NCBI RefSeq assembly: GCF_022637455.1
Contig: NZ_CP093341.1
Location: 3,348,001 to 3,412,000, forward strand
Direction of reading: 5' to 3'
From: Lysobacter sp. S4-A87
GTDB lineage: Bacteria > Pseudomonadota > Gammaproteobacteria > Xanthomonadales > Xanthomonadaceae
Length of the DNA: 64,000 nucleotides
This document shows positions 7,951-17,154 of the stretch, in pieces; positions within the stretch are counted from its first letter, which is position 1; the number at the start of each line of letters is the position of its first letter. Under the pieces are notes generated by a model. It ran no database searches, had not been told where the DNA came from, and worked only from the letters and a program-made list of their open reading frames with translations. The translations under genes and the position numbers were made by a program.

Positions 7951-9588
7951 GTGACATCAGCACCGCCAAATGAACCGGGAAATGCCAGCGTCGGCGGGGC
8001 GGAAAGCGCTGTTCCGCCCGGTCGCCGCGACCGCGTGGAGCCGCAATCGCCGCGCTGGGGCGATTGGCAATGGGGCGATGACGAGCGCGAAAGCGGCCGC
8101 TGGGCCGATCGCACCGCGCGCCGCATCCGCTGGCGTGGCTGGGGCATCGGCGTCATGGCCGTCGTCTCCATCGGCTTGCTGTTGCTGCTGCTGCGACAGC
8201 CGTTGTCGAACTGGTTGTGGCCCGATACGCGTGCGCAGCAGCTGCAGGCCGATGCGGCCCAGGCGCTCAAGCAGGGCCAGCTGACGTCTGCCGATGGTCG
8301 TGGCGCCCGCGAACTGTATGCCGCTGCGCTCGCGCTTGATCCGGACCGCAGCGAGGCGCGCCAGGGCATGGCCAGGGTCGGCCAGCAGGCACTGGTCCAG
8401 GCAGAGCGCGCACTGGACCAGCGCAACTACCCGCAAGCCCATCGCATGATCGCGCTGGCACGTGAGCTGGCGGTCCCGCGCGCCCGCGTCGACGCGCTGG
8501 AGCAGCGCGTGCGCGAACGCGAGGCGGGCGATTCGGGCGTCGACAAACTGCTCGCCCAGGCCGCAGCCGCGCGCAAGGCCGGCCTGCTCGATGGCGGCGA
8601 CAACGCCGCGTTGCCGCTGTACCAGCGCGTGCTTGCGCTGGAGCCCAACCGCACCGAGGCGCTCGAGGGTCGCGAAGACGTCCTGGCCGACTTGCTGCAA
8701 CAGGCACAGACCTCACTGGCACGTGGCGACCTCGCCGAAGCCTCGGCGCGGATGCGGCGCGTACAGGCGGCCGACCCGGGCCACGTCGATCTTCCCGATG
8801 CGCTGGCCGGACTCAACCGCAACGCCGAGCAGCGACGTGCCAGCGCCGATGCCGAGCTGCGCCGCGGTCGTCTCGCGCAGGCGCTGGAGGGCTACCGCGC
8901 AGTACTGGTGACCGTGCCCGACGATGAGCGCGCGCAACGCGGCATTACGGCTGTCGCCAATGCCTATGCCGGGCGTAGCCAGCGTTATTCCGGAGATTTC
9001 CGTTTCAGTGACGCCGAGAAGGAGCTGGCCGAGGCGCGCCGCATCGATGCCCAGGCGCCGGGTGTCGCCGCCGCCGAGCAGCGCCTGGTCCAGGCGCGGC
9101 AGTCGCAGCAGCGCTACGGCCAGAAGGTGCCGACGGCCGAGCGCCAGCGTCGCCTCGACCAGCTTCTGGCCGACGCCGCCCAGGCCGAATCGCGCGGCGA
9201 CCTGCTCACGCCGCCGGGCGACAGCGCGTTCGACAAGTTGCGCGCGGCGCAGTCGATGGCGCCGCAGGATCCCAAGGTGCGCTCGGCCATGCAGCGCCTG
9301 CTGCCGGCGGCACAGCGCTGCTTCGAAAGCGAACTGCGCGGCAATCGCCTCAGTCGCGCCCGCGAATGCCTTGATGCACGCGCGGTCCTCGAAGGCGACG
9401 GCCCGGCGGTGCGCGATGCACGCCGGCGCCTGGCGCAGCGCTGGATCGCGGTCGGCGACGAGCGCCTGGGCGCGGGCGAGCTGAGTGCCGCGCAGGCGGC
9501 GCTGGTGGCCGCGCGTGAGCTGGACCCGCAGGCCAGCGGCCTGGGCGAATTCGCCGATCGGCTGCGCCGCGCTTCAGCGGCCAATTGA
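7951..9588 (+). CDS. Membrane-anchored TPR-repeat protein, unknown function
   Basis: 545 residues. A polar cytoplasmic N-terminus with a WGDWQWGDD patch and an Arg-rich stop (RTARRIRWRGW) leads into one transmembrane helix at about residues 64-82. The rest should be periplasmic and is built of Ala/Arg/Leu-rich helical repeats of TPR type (for example ARELYAAALALDPDRSEARQ and LPLYQRVLALEPNRTEALEG). No catalytic motif is seen. The likely role is scaffolding of an envelope complex, but the partner is unknown. The GTG at 7951 is the first start in frame and sits six bases after a -10-like hexamer. It converges with a glycosyltransferase across a strong hairpin. Confidence 0.8.
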   Translation: MTSAPPNEPGNASVGGAESAVPPGRRDRVEPQSPRWGDWQWGDDERESGRWADRTARRIRWRGWGIGVMAVVSIGLLLLLLRQPLSNWLWPDTRAQQLQADAAQALKQGQLTSADGRGARELYAAALALDPDRSEARQGMARVGQQALVQAERALDQRNYPQAHRMIALARELAVPRARVDALEQRVREREAGDSGVDKLLAQAAAARKAGLLDGGDNAALPLYQRVLALEPNRTEALEGREDVLADLLQQAQTSLARGDLAEASARMRRVQAADPGHVDLPDALAGLNRNAEQRRASADAELRRGRLAQALEGYRAVLVTVPDDERAQRGITAVANAYAGRSQRYSGDFRFSDAEKELAEARRIDAQAPGVAAAEQRLVQARQSQQRYGQKVPTAERQRRLDQLLADAAQAESRGDLLTPPGDSAFDKLRAAQSMAPQDPKVRSAMQRLLPAAQRCFESELRGNRLSRARECLDARAVLEGDGPAVRDARRRLAQRWIAVGDERLGAGELSAAQAALVAARELDPQASGLGEFADRLRRASAAN

Positions 9589-9591
9589 CCC

Positions 9592-9620
9592 GACTGCAGG
9601 TGCAGCTCGCACCTGCAGTC
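9592..9620. terminator. Bidirectional hairpin between convergent genes
   Basis: A perfect 12-bp inverted repeat, GACTGCAGGTGC and GCACCTGCAGTC, with a five-base loop lies three bases after the TPR gene stop and six before the glycosyltransferase stop. It lacks a U-tract on either strand, but length and position fit a shared terminator. Confidence 0.7.
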
Positions 9621-9626
9621 CGTGGC

Positions 9627-11732
9627 TCAGGCCTTGGCCCCGAGCAGCACGCGTCGCACCACCTCGCGCCCGGCATCGAGCGAGAAATGCCGCTCGACGT
9701 TGGCCAGGCCGTTGTCGGCCAGGCGCTGCCACAATGCCTCGTCGCGATACAGCCGCAGGACTGCTTCGGCGAAACCGGCGGCGTCGTCGGCCACCAGCAC
9801 GTCCTCGCCGTTGCGCAGGTGCATGCCTTCGACCGCACACGCCGTGGCCACCACTGGCTGGCCGTGGGCCATGCTGAGGTTGACCTTGCCCTTGACGCCG
9901 GCGCCGAAACGCAGGGGCGCGACGGCAATCCGGGCGCCGTCCATGTACGGCGACAGGTCGGGCACGTGGCCATGGATACGCACGCCCGGTTGCGATGCGA
10001 GCGCATCGATCTCGGCGGTCGTGTCGCTGCCGATGCAATGGAACACGATGTCCGGCGCCTGCGCGCGGATCAGCGGGAAGACCTCGGTGACGAACCAGCA
10101 CACGGCATCCACGTTTGGCGGATGACGGAAGCCGCCGACGAACACCAGGTCGTGGCGTTGCCCATGGGGCTGTCCGCGGCCGTGGATCTGATGCAGGTTC
10201 GAGAGGATCTCCACCGTCGAGGCCGGTGCGTCGCGCGCCAACAGGTTGCGCTCGACATCGCTGACCACCAGTGTCGCGTCGCTGCGCGCGATCATCTCCA
10301 GTTCCAGTGCGCGCGTGCGCTCGGATGCGCGCATCAGTGCCTGGTCGGCAGCCAGCTCTGCGCCGCGGCGCTCGCGCAGGTAGTGCAGGTCGACGGTGTC
10401 GAACACCAGTCGTGCCTGCGGCGCGTGCTTGCGCAGCAACGGCAGCCATTCGCGCAGGACATAGTGGCGACAGACGACCACCGTGTCGAAGCGGTGGCCT
10501 TGTTTGCCGATCCAGCGCGCAGGCGTGCCGAAGAACGGCGCATACCAGGTCTGCACGCCCAGCTGCTGCAGTCGCCGCGTGTGCGCGCCGGCATGGTTGA
10601 GGTCAGTGGGAACGAAGGTGACATGCGCACCTTCGTCCAGCAGCAGTCGCATCAGGTTGACCATGCGCAGCGAAGCCGAGTCGTGGTCGGGCCTGGGGGT
10701 GGCGCTGTCGATGATGAGGATTCGCCGTTGCCCCCTGCCGGCGCAGGCCTGGTCGGGTGCGGTGCCATCGGGCCATTGCCGCGACAGGGCGGTGCGCCAC
10801 TTGTCGGCAAAAGTATGGCGGTTGCGTACTTGGTACGCCTTGACGCCCTGGTTGACGTCGGTACCGGCCGTCACGCCTTCCAGGTGCACGACCTGCGAGG
10901 CCGGCTGGTACAGCACCCGATACCCGGCCTCACGCACCGCGAAGGCGAGATCGGTGTCTTCGAAATAGGCCGGCGCATAACGGGCGTCGAACGCACCGAT
11001 GCGCTCGAACAGCTGGCGCACGATTGCCACCGCCGCGCCGGAACAGTAGTCGGCGGCGCGGACGTGCGAGTAGCGCGGGTCGTTGGGACTTTCGAACTTG
11101 CCCAGGTTGTGGGCATTGCCGTCGGCGAACACCAACCCACCGGCTTCCTGAAGGCGTCCGTCCGGATAGACGAGCTGCGCGCCTGCCAGCCCGGTGCCCG
11201 GATGCTGATCGAAAGTCGCAAGCAGCGCGTCCAGCCAGCCCGGTTGCGGCAGCGTGTCGTTGTTGAGGAACACCAAGTACTCGCCACGCGACAGCGCGGC
11301 ACCGTCGTTGCAGGCGGCGATGAAGCCGCCGTTCTGGCGGCGGCGGTGGTAGGTCAGGCCGTCGACCTGCGTCAGTGCGCCCTCGGTCTCGTCCGAAGAG
11401 CCATCGTCGACAACGATGACCTCGATCGCGCATTCCGGCGGGTACGCGGCGATTGCGCGCAGGCACGCCAGCGTGTGCGCGAACTGGTTGTAGACGGGGA
11501 TGACGATGCTGGCCCTGGGCCGCTCCGACCGGGGCACCGCGAACGGCGCAAACGGGGCCCTGGCCGGCAGGTAGAGTTCCGGGCGGTGGGCGGCCGGCAC
11601 CCGGTGGAACTGCCGGGCGACGCGCTGCCAGGTGGCCTCGATGCCGCGCGTGCGCAAGCTGGTCAGGCCGCGGCGGAGCAGGCCGGTGCCCCGATCGAAG
11701 TAGAACCGCACCTCGGTCCAGCTCAGGCCCAT
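9627..11732 (-). CDS. Two-domain glycosyltransferase (GT2 plus GT4)
   Basis: 701 residues from ATG 11732. The frame stays open beyond it into mrcB DNA, which I regard as chance. The first half is a GT-A fold of family 2: SIVIPVYNQ, VDDGSSDETEG, the acidic metal-binding region LNNDTLPQPGW, and FEDTDLAFAVREAGYRVLY. The second half is a GT-B group 4 domain: RILIIDSATPRPDHDSAS, FVGGFRHPPNVDAV, then the nucleotide-sugar site APLRFGAGVKGKVNLSMAHG. Such fusions usually build polysaccharide or O-antigen chains. Donor and acceptor cannot be read from the sequence. There is no signal peptide, so action at the cytoplasmic face is expected. It diverges from mrcB, with no other polysaccharide genes nearby. 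Confidence 0.85.
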   Translation of the reverse strand: MGLSWTEVRFYFDRGTGLLRRGLTSLRTRGIEATWQRVARQFHRVPAAHRPELYLPARAPFAPFAVPRSERPRASIVIPVYNQFAHTLACLRAIAAYPPECAIEVIVVDDGSSDETEGALTQVDGLTYHRRRQNGGFIAACNDGAALSRGEYLVFLNNDTLPQPGWLDALLATFDQHPGTGLAGAQLVYPDGRLQEAGGLVFADGNAHNLGKFESPNDPRYSHVRAADYCSGAAVAIVRQLFERIGAFDARYAPAYFEDTDLAFAVREAGYRVLYQPASQVVHLEGVTAGTDVNQGVKAYQVRNRHTFADKWRTALSRQWPDGTAPDQACAGRGQRRILIIDSATPRPDHDSASLRMVNLMRLLLDEGAHVTFVPTDLNHAGAHTRRLQQLGVQTWYAPFFGTPARWIGKQGHRFDTVVVCRHYVLREWLPLLRKHAPQARLVFDTVDLHYLRERRGAELAADQALMRASERTRALELEMIARSDATLVVSDVERNLLARDAPASTVEILSNLHQIHGRGQPHGQRHDLVFVGGFRHPPNVDAVCWFVTEVFPLIRAQAPDIVFHCIGSDTTAEIDALASQPGVRIHGHVPDLSPYMDGARIAVAPLRFGAGVKGKVNLSMAHGQPVVATACAVEGMHLRNGEDVLVADDAAGFAEAVLRLYRDEALWQRLADNGLANVERHFSLDAGREVVRRVLLGAKA

Positions 11733-11812
11733 CGAACTCTCGTCATTCTGAAGATTCCTTAACGCAGACTTTGCCGCCGCCCTGTCCGCGCGGGGCGGCG
11801 GGCCGGCTGCGA

Positions 11813-11818
11813 TAGACT
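11813..11818 (+). promoter_or_regulatory. Likely -10 element (TAGACT) for mrcB
   Basis: TAGACT within GCGATAGACTCG, 27 bases before the earliest plausible mrcB start, resembles sigma-70 -10 elements of G+C-rich xanthomonads. No strong -35 was seen. Confidence 0.4.
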
Positions 11819-11845
11819 CGCGGCCACGAGGGCGCAGCCCCAACA

Positions 11846-14263
11846 TTGTCCCATGCCGTGGCCCAAATCGATTACGACGAAGACGAAACCGCAGACGACA
11901 GTCAGGCCCCGCAGTGGCGGCGACGCCTGGTCACCTGGCTGCTGGCCGCAGTGGGGCTGGGTCTTGGCTTCCTCATTCCCTACACGCTGTACCTGAACCA
12001 CGAAGTCAGCGAGCGCTTTGGCCAGCTGCGCTGGCAGATCCCGACGCGGGTGTATGCGCGGCCGCTGGAACTGGCGCCGGGCCTGACCCTGGACGCGACC
12101 ACCCTCAAGACCGAGCTCGATGCCGCCGCCTACCACGCCGGCGATGGCGTGCGCCCGGGCAGCTATTCGCGCACGGGCGGTCGCTGGCTGATCTCCAGCC
12201 GCGGTTTCAGCGATGTCGACGGCGCGGTGCCGGCACGACGCATCGAAGTCGTGCTGTCCGGCAGCCGGGTGGCCTCGGTACGCGATGCCGGGAAGAAGCG
12301 CGAGCTCAAGACGGTGCGGCTCGACCCGGCGCGCATCGCCACGCTCTACGGCCAGAAGCAGGAAGAGCGGCGCCTGGTGCGCCTGAAGGAAGTGCCGGAA
12401 CTGCTGGTCACCGGCCTGCAGGCCGTCGAGGACCGCGACTTCAACAGCCACCACGGCATCGACGTGACGGGCATGATCCGCGCGGCCTTCAAGAACGTCG
12501 CCGCCGGCCGCGCAAAGCAGGGTGCCAGCACCCTGACCCAGCAGCTCGCCCGCAGCGGCCTGCTCGGCATCGGCCGCGAGCAGACCCTCACCCGCAAGGG
12601 CAAGGAAATCCTCTACGCGATGCTGATCGAGGCCCGTTACGACAAGGGCACGATCCTGGAGGCGTACTTCAACCAGGTCTACCTCGGCCAGCGCGGCGCG
12701 CAGGCCATCCACGGCGTCGCCGCCGGTGCCGAGTTCTGGTTCGGCCGCGACCTGGCCGACCTGAGCACCGAGCAGATCGCGCTGCTGATCGGCATCGTCC
12801 GCGGCCCCTCGTATTACGACCCGCGGCGCAATCCCGAGCGCGCCCTGGAGCGGCGCAATTTCGTTCTCGGCGAAATGCACGAGACCCAGCTGATCGACGA
12901 CGCCGAGTACCAGCGTGCGCTGAAGGCGCCGCTGGGCGTGACCAAGGACCCGGGCAGCATCGCCGCCAACCGGTTCCCGGCCTATGTCGACCTGGTCCGC
13001 CGCCAGCTGGCGCGCGACTACCCGGCCGATGCACTGGCCGGCGCCGGACTGAGCGTGATGAGCGGCATGTCGCCGTCGGCGCAGGCGATGGCCGAAGGCG
13101 CGGTCGCCCGCACCCTCAAGAGCCTGGACAGCAAGCGCCGGCCGCCGCTGCAGACCGGCCTGGTGGTGACCGACGTCCACAACGGCGAAGTCGTCGCCGT
13201 TGTCGGCAGCCGCAGCGTTGCCGAGCACGGCTTCAACCGCGCGATCGAAGCGCAGCGTCCGGTCGGTTCGCTGCTCAAGCCGTTCGTGTACCTGCTGGCG
13301 CTGGCGCAGCCGGGCAAGTACTCGCTGGCCAGCTGGGTCGACGACTCGCCGGTCACCGTCGCCCTGGGCAAGAAGAAAAACTGGAACCCGGGCAACTCCG
13401 ACGGCCGCAGCCACGGCACCGTGCGCCTGATCGATGCGCTGGCGATGTCCTACAACCAGGCCACCGTGCGCGTGGGCATGCAGGTCGCGCCCGAGCGCAT
13501 CGCCAGCCTGATCAAGACCTTGGCCGGCATCGAGACCGAGCCCAATCCGGCGCTGATCCTCGGTGCGGTCGACCAGAGCCCGTACGCGATGGCGCAGCTG
13601 TACCAGTTCCTCGCCTCCGGCGGCGAGATCCAGCCGCTGCATGCGGTGCGTGGCGTGCTCGACGCCAACGGCCGTGCGCTCAACCGCTACGACAAGGACC
13701 CGGCACCAGCGCAGGAAGGCGACGCGATTGCCGCACGCCTGATCACCATCGCCCTGCAGCAGGCCGTGTCCAACGGCACCGGCACCCAGCTGGTCCGCGA
13801 CGGCCTCGGCCGTCTGTCACCCGCGGGCAAGACCGGCACCAGCAATGACGGTCGCGACAGCTGGTTCGCCGGCTGGACCGGCGACCACCTGGCGGTGATC
13901 TGGGTCGGCAACGACCAGAACCAGACCACCGGCCTGTACGGCGCCACCGGTGCGATGCGGGTGTGGTCGGCGATCTTCTCGCGCCTGCCCAGCGCACCGC
14001 TGAAGGTGGGCGACAAGGGCATCGACTGGCAGTGGACCATCGCCAGCAACACCACCGACCCCGAATGCGTCGGCGCGCGTCGCTTCGCCTACGTCGCCGG
14101 CTTCGCCCCCGCCTATGCGCCGTGCCCGGCGCCGGAACCGGTGGCCGAAGAAGGGCAGGGCGGCTGGCGCGAATGGTTCGGAATTGGCCGCAAGGATGAG
14201 GACAAACCGGACGAACAGGCTGCGGAGGCGCCGCCACCGCAGCAGCAGGAGAATCTGCCGTGA
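11846..14263 (+). CDS. mrcB: Penicillin-binding protein 1B, bifunctional transglycosylase/transpeptidase
   Basis: Class A PBP that polymerises and cross-links peptidoglycan. Short acidic cytoplasmic tail (DYDEDETADDSQ), one membrane helix (about WLLAAVGLGLGFLIPYTLYL), the UB2H-like region, then GT51 with the catalytic EDRDFNSHHGID and QGASTLTQQLAR. The transpeptidase has SLLK (codon for Ser at 13268), SYN (13448) and KTGT (13829). The C-terminus is a charged and proline/glutamine tail. The start is uncertain: TTG 11846 has GAGGG 13 bases upstream; GTG 11858, giving MAQIDYDEDE, is an equally good alternative with no clear ribosome site. The stop overlaps the GTG of the next gene, indicating translational coupling to the TPR lipoprotein. 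Confidence 0.95.
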   Translation: MSHAVAQIDYDEDETADDSQAPQWRRRLVTWLLAAVGLGLGFLIPYTLYLNHEVSERFGQLRWQIPTRVYARPLELAPGLTLDATTLKTELDAAAYHAGDGVRPGSYSRTGGRWLISSRGFSDVDGAVPARRIEVVLSGSRVASVRDAGKKRELKTVRLDPARIATLYGQKQEERRLVRLKEVPELLVTGLQAVEDRDFNSHHGIDVTGMIRAAFKNVAAGRAKQGASTLTQQLARSGLLGIGREQTLTRKGKEILYAMLIEARYDKGTILEAYFNQVYLGQRGAQAIHGVAAGAEFWFGRDLADLSTEQIALLIGIVRGPSYYDPRRNPERALERRNFVLGEMHETQLIDDAEYQRALKAPLGVTKDPGSIAANRFPAYVDLVRRQLARDYPADALAGAGLSVMSGMSPSAQAMAEGAVARTLKSLDSKRRPPLQTGLVVTDVHNGEVVAVVGSRSVAEHGFNRAIEAQRPVGSLLKPFVYLLALAQPGKYSLASWVDDSPVTVALGKKKNWNPGNSDGRSHGTVRLIDALAMSYNQATVRVGMQVAPERIASLIKTLAGIETEPNPALILGAVDQSPYAMAQLYQFLASGGEIQPLHAVRGVLDANGRALNRYDKDPAPAQEGDAIAARLITIALQQAVSNGTGTQLVRDGLGRLSPAGKTGTSNDGRDSWFAGWTGDHLAVIWVGNDQNQTTGLYGATGAMRVWSAIFSRLPSAPLKVGDKGIDWQWTIASNTTDPECVGARRFAYVAGFAPAYAPCPAPEPVAEEGQGGWREWFGIGRKDEDKPDEQAAEAPPPQQQENLP

Positions 14264-14799
14264 CGAAGTCGAGTTTGCGGGCCGCAACGACGGCGCTGGC
14301 TGTCGCGCTGCTGGCGGCCTGCACCACCACGCCGCCGCTGTCGGAGCCAGTGTTCGATGCGCCGGCCGCGGTCCGCGAGGTCCGCGCTGCCGGCGGTGCC
14401 GCCAGCAGCGAGCTGGACGTGCAACCGCTGCGCGATCCGCAGGTCGAGGACCTGCGCAAGGAGGCCGAGCGCCTCGAGCAGGCGGGCCAGTACCCGCAGG
14501 CCGCCGCGGCACTGGACCAGGCGCTGCAGATCACGCCGGACGATCCGGCGCTGCTGCAGGAGCGCGCGGAATCGGCGCTATTGAACGACCAGCTCGATGA
14601 CGCCGAACGTTTCGCCCGCAAGGGCCTCGACGGCGGTTCCAAGGTCGGGCCGCTGTGCCGGCGCCATTGGGAAACGATCGCGCAGGTCCGCCAGGCCAAG
14701 GCGCGGGCGCTTCCGGTGGAAGTGCCGGGCAACCCCAGCGCCGCCGATGCCCGTCGCGAGCGCGATGCCTGCACCGTCGCGGCACCGTCGCGCTACTGA
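14260..14799 (+). CDS. TPR-containing lipoprotein coupled to mrcB
   Basis: 179 residues. The signal peptide ends in the lipobox LLAAC, so the mature protein should be lipidated and envelope-anchored. Two TPR-like units follow (EQAGQYPQAAAALDQALQIT, then LLQERAESALLNDQLDDAER). The GTG start overlaps the mrcB stop by four bases (GTGA), so it is co-translated with PBP1b. By position it could be a PBP1b-associated factor, the role LpoB or CpoB plays in E. coli, but it lacks recognisable LpoB sequence and this is inference only. Confidence 0.8.
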   Translation: MTKSSLRAATTALAVALLAACTTTPPLSEPVFDAPAAVREVRAAGGAASSELDVQPLRDPQVEDLRKEAERLEQAGQYPQAAAALDQALQITPDDPALLQERAESALLNDQLDDAERFARKGLDGGSKVGPLCRRHWETIAQVRQAKARALPVEVPGNPSAADARRERDACTVAAPSRY

Positions 14800-14956
14800 A
14801 ATGCGAGCGACAATGCAGGACCTGGCTGACTGATGGCCGGGAGGGGCCTGGGCCCCGGCCCGGTCGCCAGCACGCTGGGACCTACATTGGATGGTGAATG
14901 AACCTGCTTCGTACCCCGCACGCGGCGCACCCGGAATTCGCGGGAATGGCCAGCGC

Positions 14957-17083
14957 ATGAGCAACCGCCTCAGCGAGGCGAGCCGTGCAGCCCTGGCCGA
15001 CGGCGGCGAACTCTCGCGCAACATCCCGGCCTTCAACACCCGTGTTGCCCAGCAGGACCTGGCGGCCGCCATTGCCGATGCGGTCGACAGCCGCGGCACG
15101 CTGCTGGCCGAAGCGGGCACGGGCACCGGCAAGACGTTTGCCTATCTCGTGCCGGCGCTGTTGTCGGGCAAGAAGACCATCGTCTCCACCGGTACGCGCG
15201 CGCTGCAGGACCAGCTCTACCACCGCGACCTCCCGCGCGTGCGCGACGCCCTCGGCATCGGCCTGAAGACCGCGCTGCTCAAGGGGCGCGCCAACTACCT
15301 GTGCCATTACCGCATGCGCCAGGCGCAGGGCGAGCCGCGCTTCGCCACGCGCGAGATGGCCGCGCAGTTCCAGCGCATCGTCGCCTGGTCCGGCCGCACG
15401 CGCATGGGCGACTTGGCCGAGCTCGACGCGCTGCCGGAGGATTCTCCGCTGCTGCCGATGGTCACCAGCACGGCGGAAAACTGCCTGGGCAGCGAATGTC
15501 CGTTCTTCGCCGACTGCTTCGTCGTGCAGGCGCGCCAGCGTGCGCAGGCGGCGGACCTGGTCGTGGTCAACCATCACCTGCTGCTGGCCGACCTGGCGCT
15601 CAAGCAGGAGGGCTTCGGCGAGATCCTGCCGGGCGCGCAGACGTTCGTCGTCGACGAGGCACACCAGTTGCCGGAACTGGCCGCGCAGTTCTTTGGCGAG
15701 GCGCTGAGCGCGCGGCCGCTGGTCGAACTGGCCCGCGATGCGCTGACCGAGTGCAAGCAGGTGCCGTCGGCGCTGGCGGCGGTGCAGGACCCTGCGCGCG
15801 CGCTGGAGCAGAGCGTGCGCTCGCTGCGCGCGGCGATGGACGAACTGCCGGTGCGCGGCACGCGCCGGCGCGCGGCCGAGGAGCCGGCGGTCGAGGAGGC
15901 CTTCGATGCCCTCGCCGATGCGTTGCGCAACCTGCACAACGTGCTGCAGCCACTGGCCGCAGCGTCGCCGGGTTTTGATGCCTGCGCGGCGCGTGCGGTC
16001 GAGTTCGAAGGGCGGTTGCAGCGCTGGCGCGACGACTCCGGCGATGCGGAACCGGATGCGGGAGCGGATGACGAGTTCGCCGACGATTTTGCCCAGGTCG
16101 ACGCCGCCTCGGCGGATGCAAGTGACGACGATGCGGTAGCAAAAGCGAAGGCCGCGAAGAAGAAGCGCGACGACGGCAGCGTGCTCTGGTACGAGCTGAC
16201 CGCGCGCGGATTCCGCCTGAGCCGCACCCCGCTCGACGTCGCCGGTCCGCTGGCGCAGCACCGCGCGCAGTCGCATGCGGCGTGGATATTCACCTCGGCC
16301 ACGCTTGCCGTCGGCGGTCGCTTCGAGCATTACGCGATCAAGCTCGGCCTCTACCTCAAGGGCGACGATCCGCCGCAGACGCTGCTGGTGCCCAGTCCGT
16401 TCGACTGGGAGAAGCAGGCGCTGTGCTACCTGCCGCGCGGCCTGCCGGATCCGACCGTGCGCAACTACAACGAGAGCATGGTCGAGAAGATCCGGCCGGT
16501 GCTGGAGGCCTCGCGCGGGCGTGCATTCGTGCTGTTCGCCTCGCATCGCGCCCTGCGTGAAGCCGCCGAGTTGCTCAGGGGAGGGCCGTGGCCGTTGTTC
16601 GTTCAGGGCGAAGCGCCGCGGCCGGTGCTGCTCGAACGATTCCGTGCGTCCGGCAATGGCGTACTGCTCGGTGCGGCCAGTTTTCGCGAAGGCGTGGACG
16701 TGGCCGGCGACGCGCTCAGCGTCGTGGTGATCGACAAGCTGCCGTTCGCCGCGCCGGACGATCCGGTATTCGAGGCACGGCTGGACGCGATCCGGCGCAA
16801 TGGCGGCAACCCGTTCCGCGACGAGCAGCTGCCGCAGGCGGTGATCGCGCTCAAGCAGGGTGCCGGCCGCCTGATCCGCAACGAACACGACCGCGGCGTG
16901 CTGGTCCTCTGCGACCCGCGCCTGACCACCAAGACCTACGGCAGCGTGTTCCTCAACTCGCTGCCGCCGCTGCCGAAGACGCGGCATGTTGAGGATGTCC
17001 AGGCGTTCTTCCCACCGGAACCGGAACTGGTCGAATCCACCCTGGACCTGGTCGAGCAGGGAGCGGGCGACCAGGTCGCGTAG
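14957..17083 (+). CDS. yoaA: YoaA/DinG-family ATP-dependent DNA helicase (XPD-like, Fe-S)
   Basis: Superfamily 2 helicase related to XPD and DinG. Walker A is AGTGTGKT, Walker B is DEAH (VVDEAHQLPEL), and the Fe-S cysteines lie in LCHYRM and NCLGSECPFFADC, giving the four-cysteine pattern between motifs I and II. Motif VI-like QGAGRLIRNEHDRG is near the end. In E. coli YoaA works with HolC in repair of stalled replication. ATG 14957 (MSNRLSEAS) was preferred since known homologues begin close to this point; ATG 14891 is an in-frame alternative adding 22 residues. An acidic low-complexity patch (about 16040-16160) inside the arch region is longer than I would expect. Confidence 0.9.
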   Translation: MSNRLSEASRAALADGGELSRNIPAFNTRVAQQDLAAAIADAVDSRGTLLAEAGTGTGKTFAYLVPALLSGKKTIVSTGTRALQDQLYHRDLPRVRDALGIGLKTALLKGRANYLCHYRMRQAQGEPRFATREMAAQFQRIVAWSGRTRMGDLAELDALPEDSPLLPMVTSTAENCLGSECPFFADCFVVQARQRAQAADLVVVNHHLLLADLALKQEGFGEILPGAQTFVVDEAHQLPELAAQFFGEALSARPLVELARDALTECKQVPSALAAVQDPARALEQSVRSLRAAMDELPVRGTRRRAAEEPAVEEAFDALADALRNLHNVLQPLAAASPGFDACAARAVEFEGRLQRWRDDSGDAEPDAGADDEFADDFAQVDAASADASDDDAVAKAKAAKKKRDDGSVLWYELTARGFRLSRTPLDVAGPLAQHRAQSHAAWIFTSATLAVGGRFEHYAIKLGLYLKGDDPPQTLLVPSPFDWEKQALCYLPRGLPDPTVRNYNESMVEKIRPVLEASRGRAFVLFASHRALREAAELLRGGPWPLFVQGEAPRPVLLERFRASGNGVLLGAASFREGVDVAGDALSVVVIDKLPFAAPDDPVFEARLDAIRRNGGNPFRDEQLPQAVIALKQGAGRLIRNEHDRGVLVLCDPRLTTKTYGSVFLNSLPPLPKTRHVEDVQAFFPPEPELVESTLDLVEQGAGDQVA

Positions 17084-17154
17084 TCAGGGCCTCACGCGAT
17101 CGACGTTATGCTGTTGTCCCGATTCCATCCCAAGACGTTCCGTCTCCCGACGCA

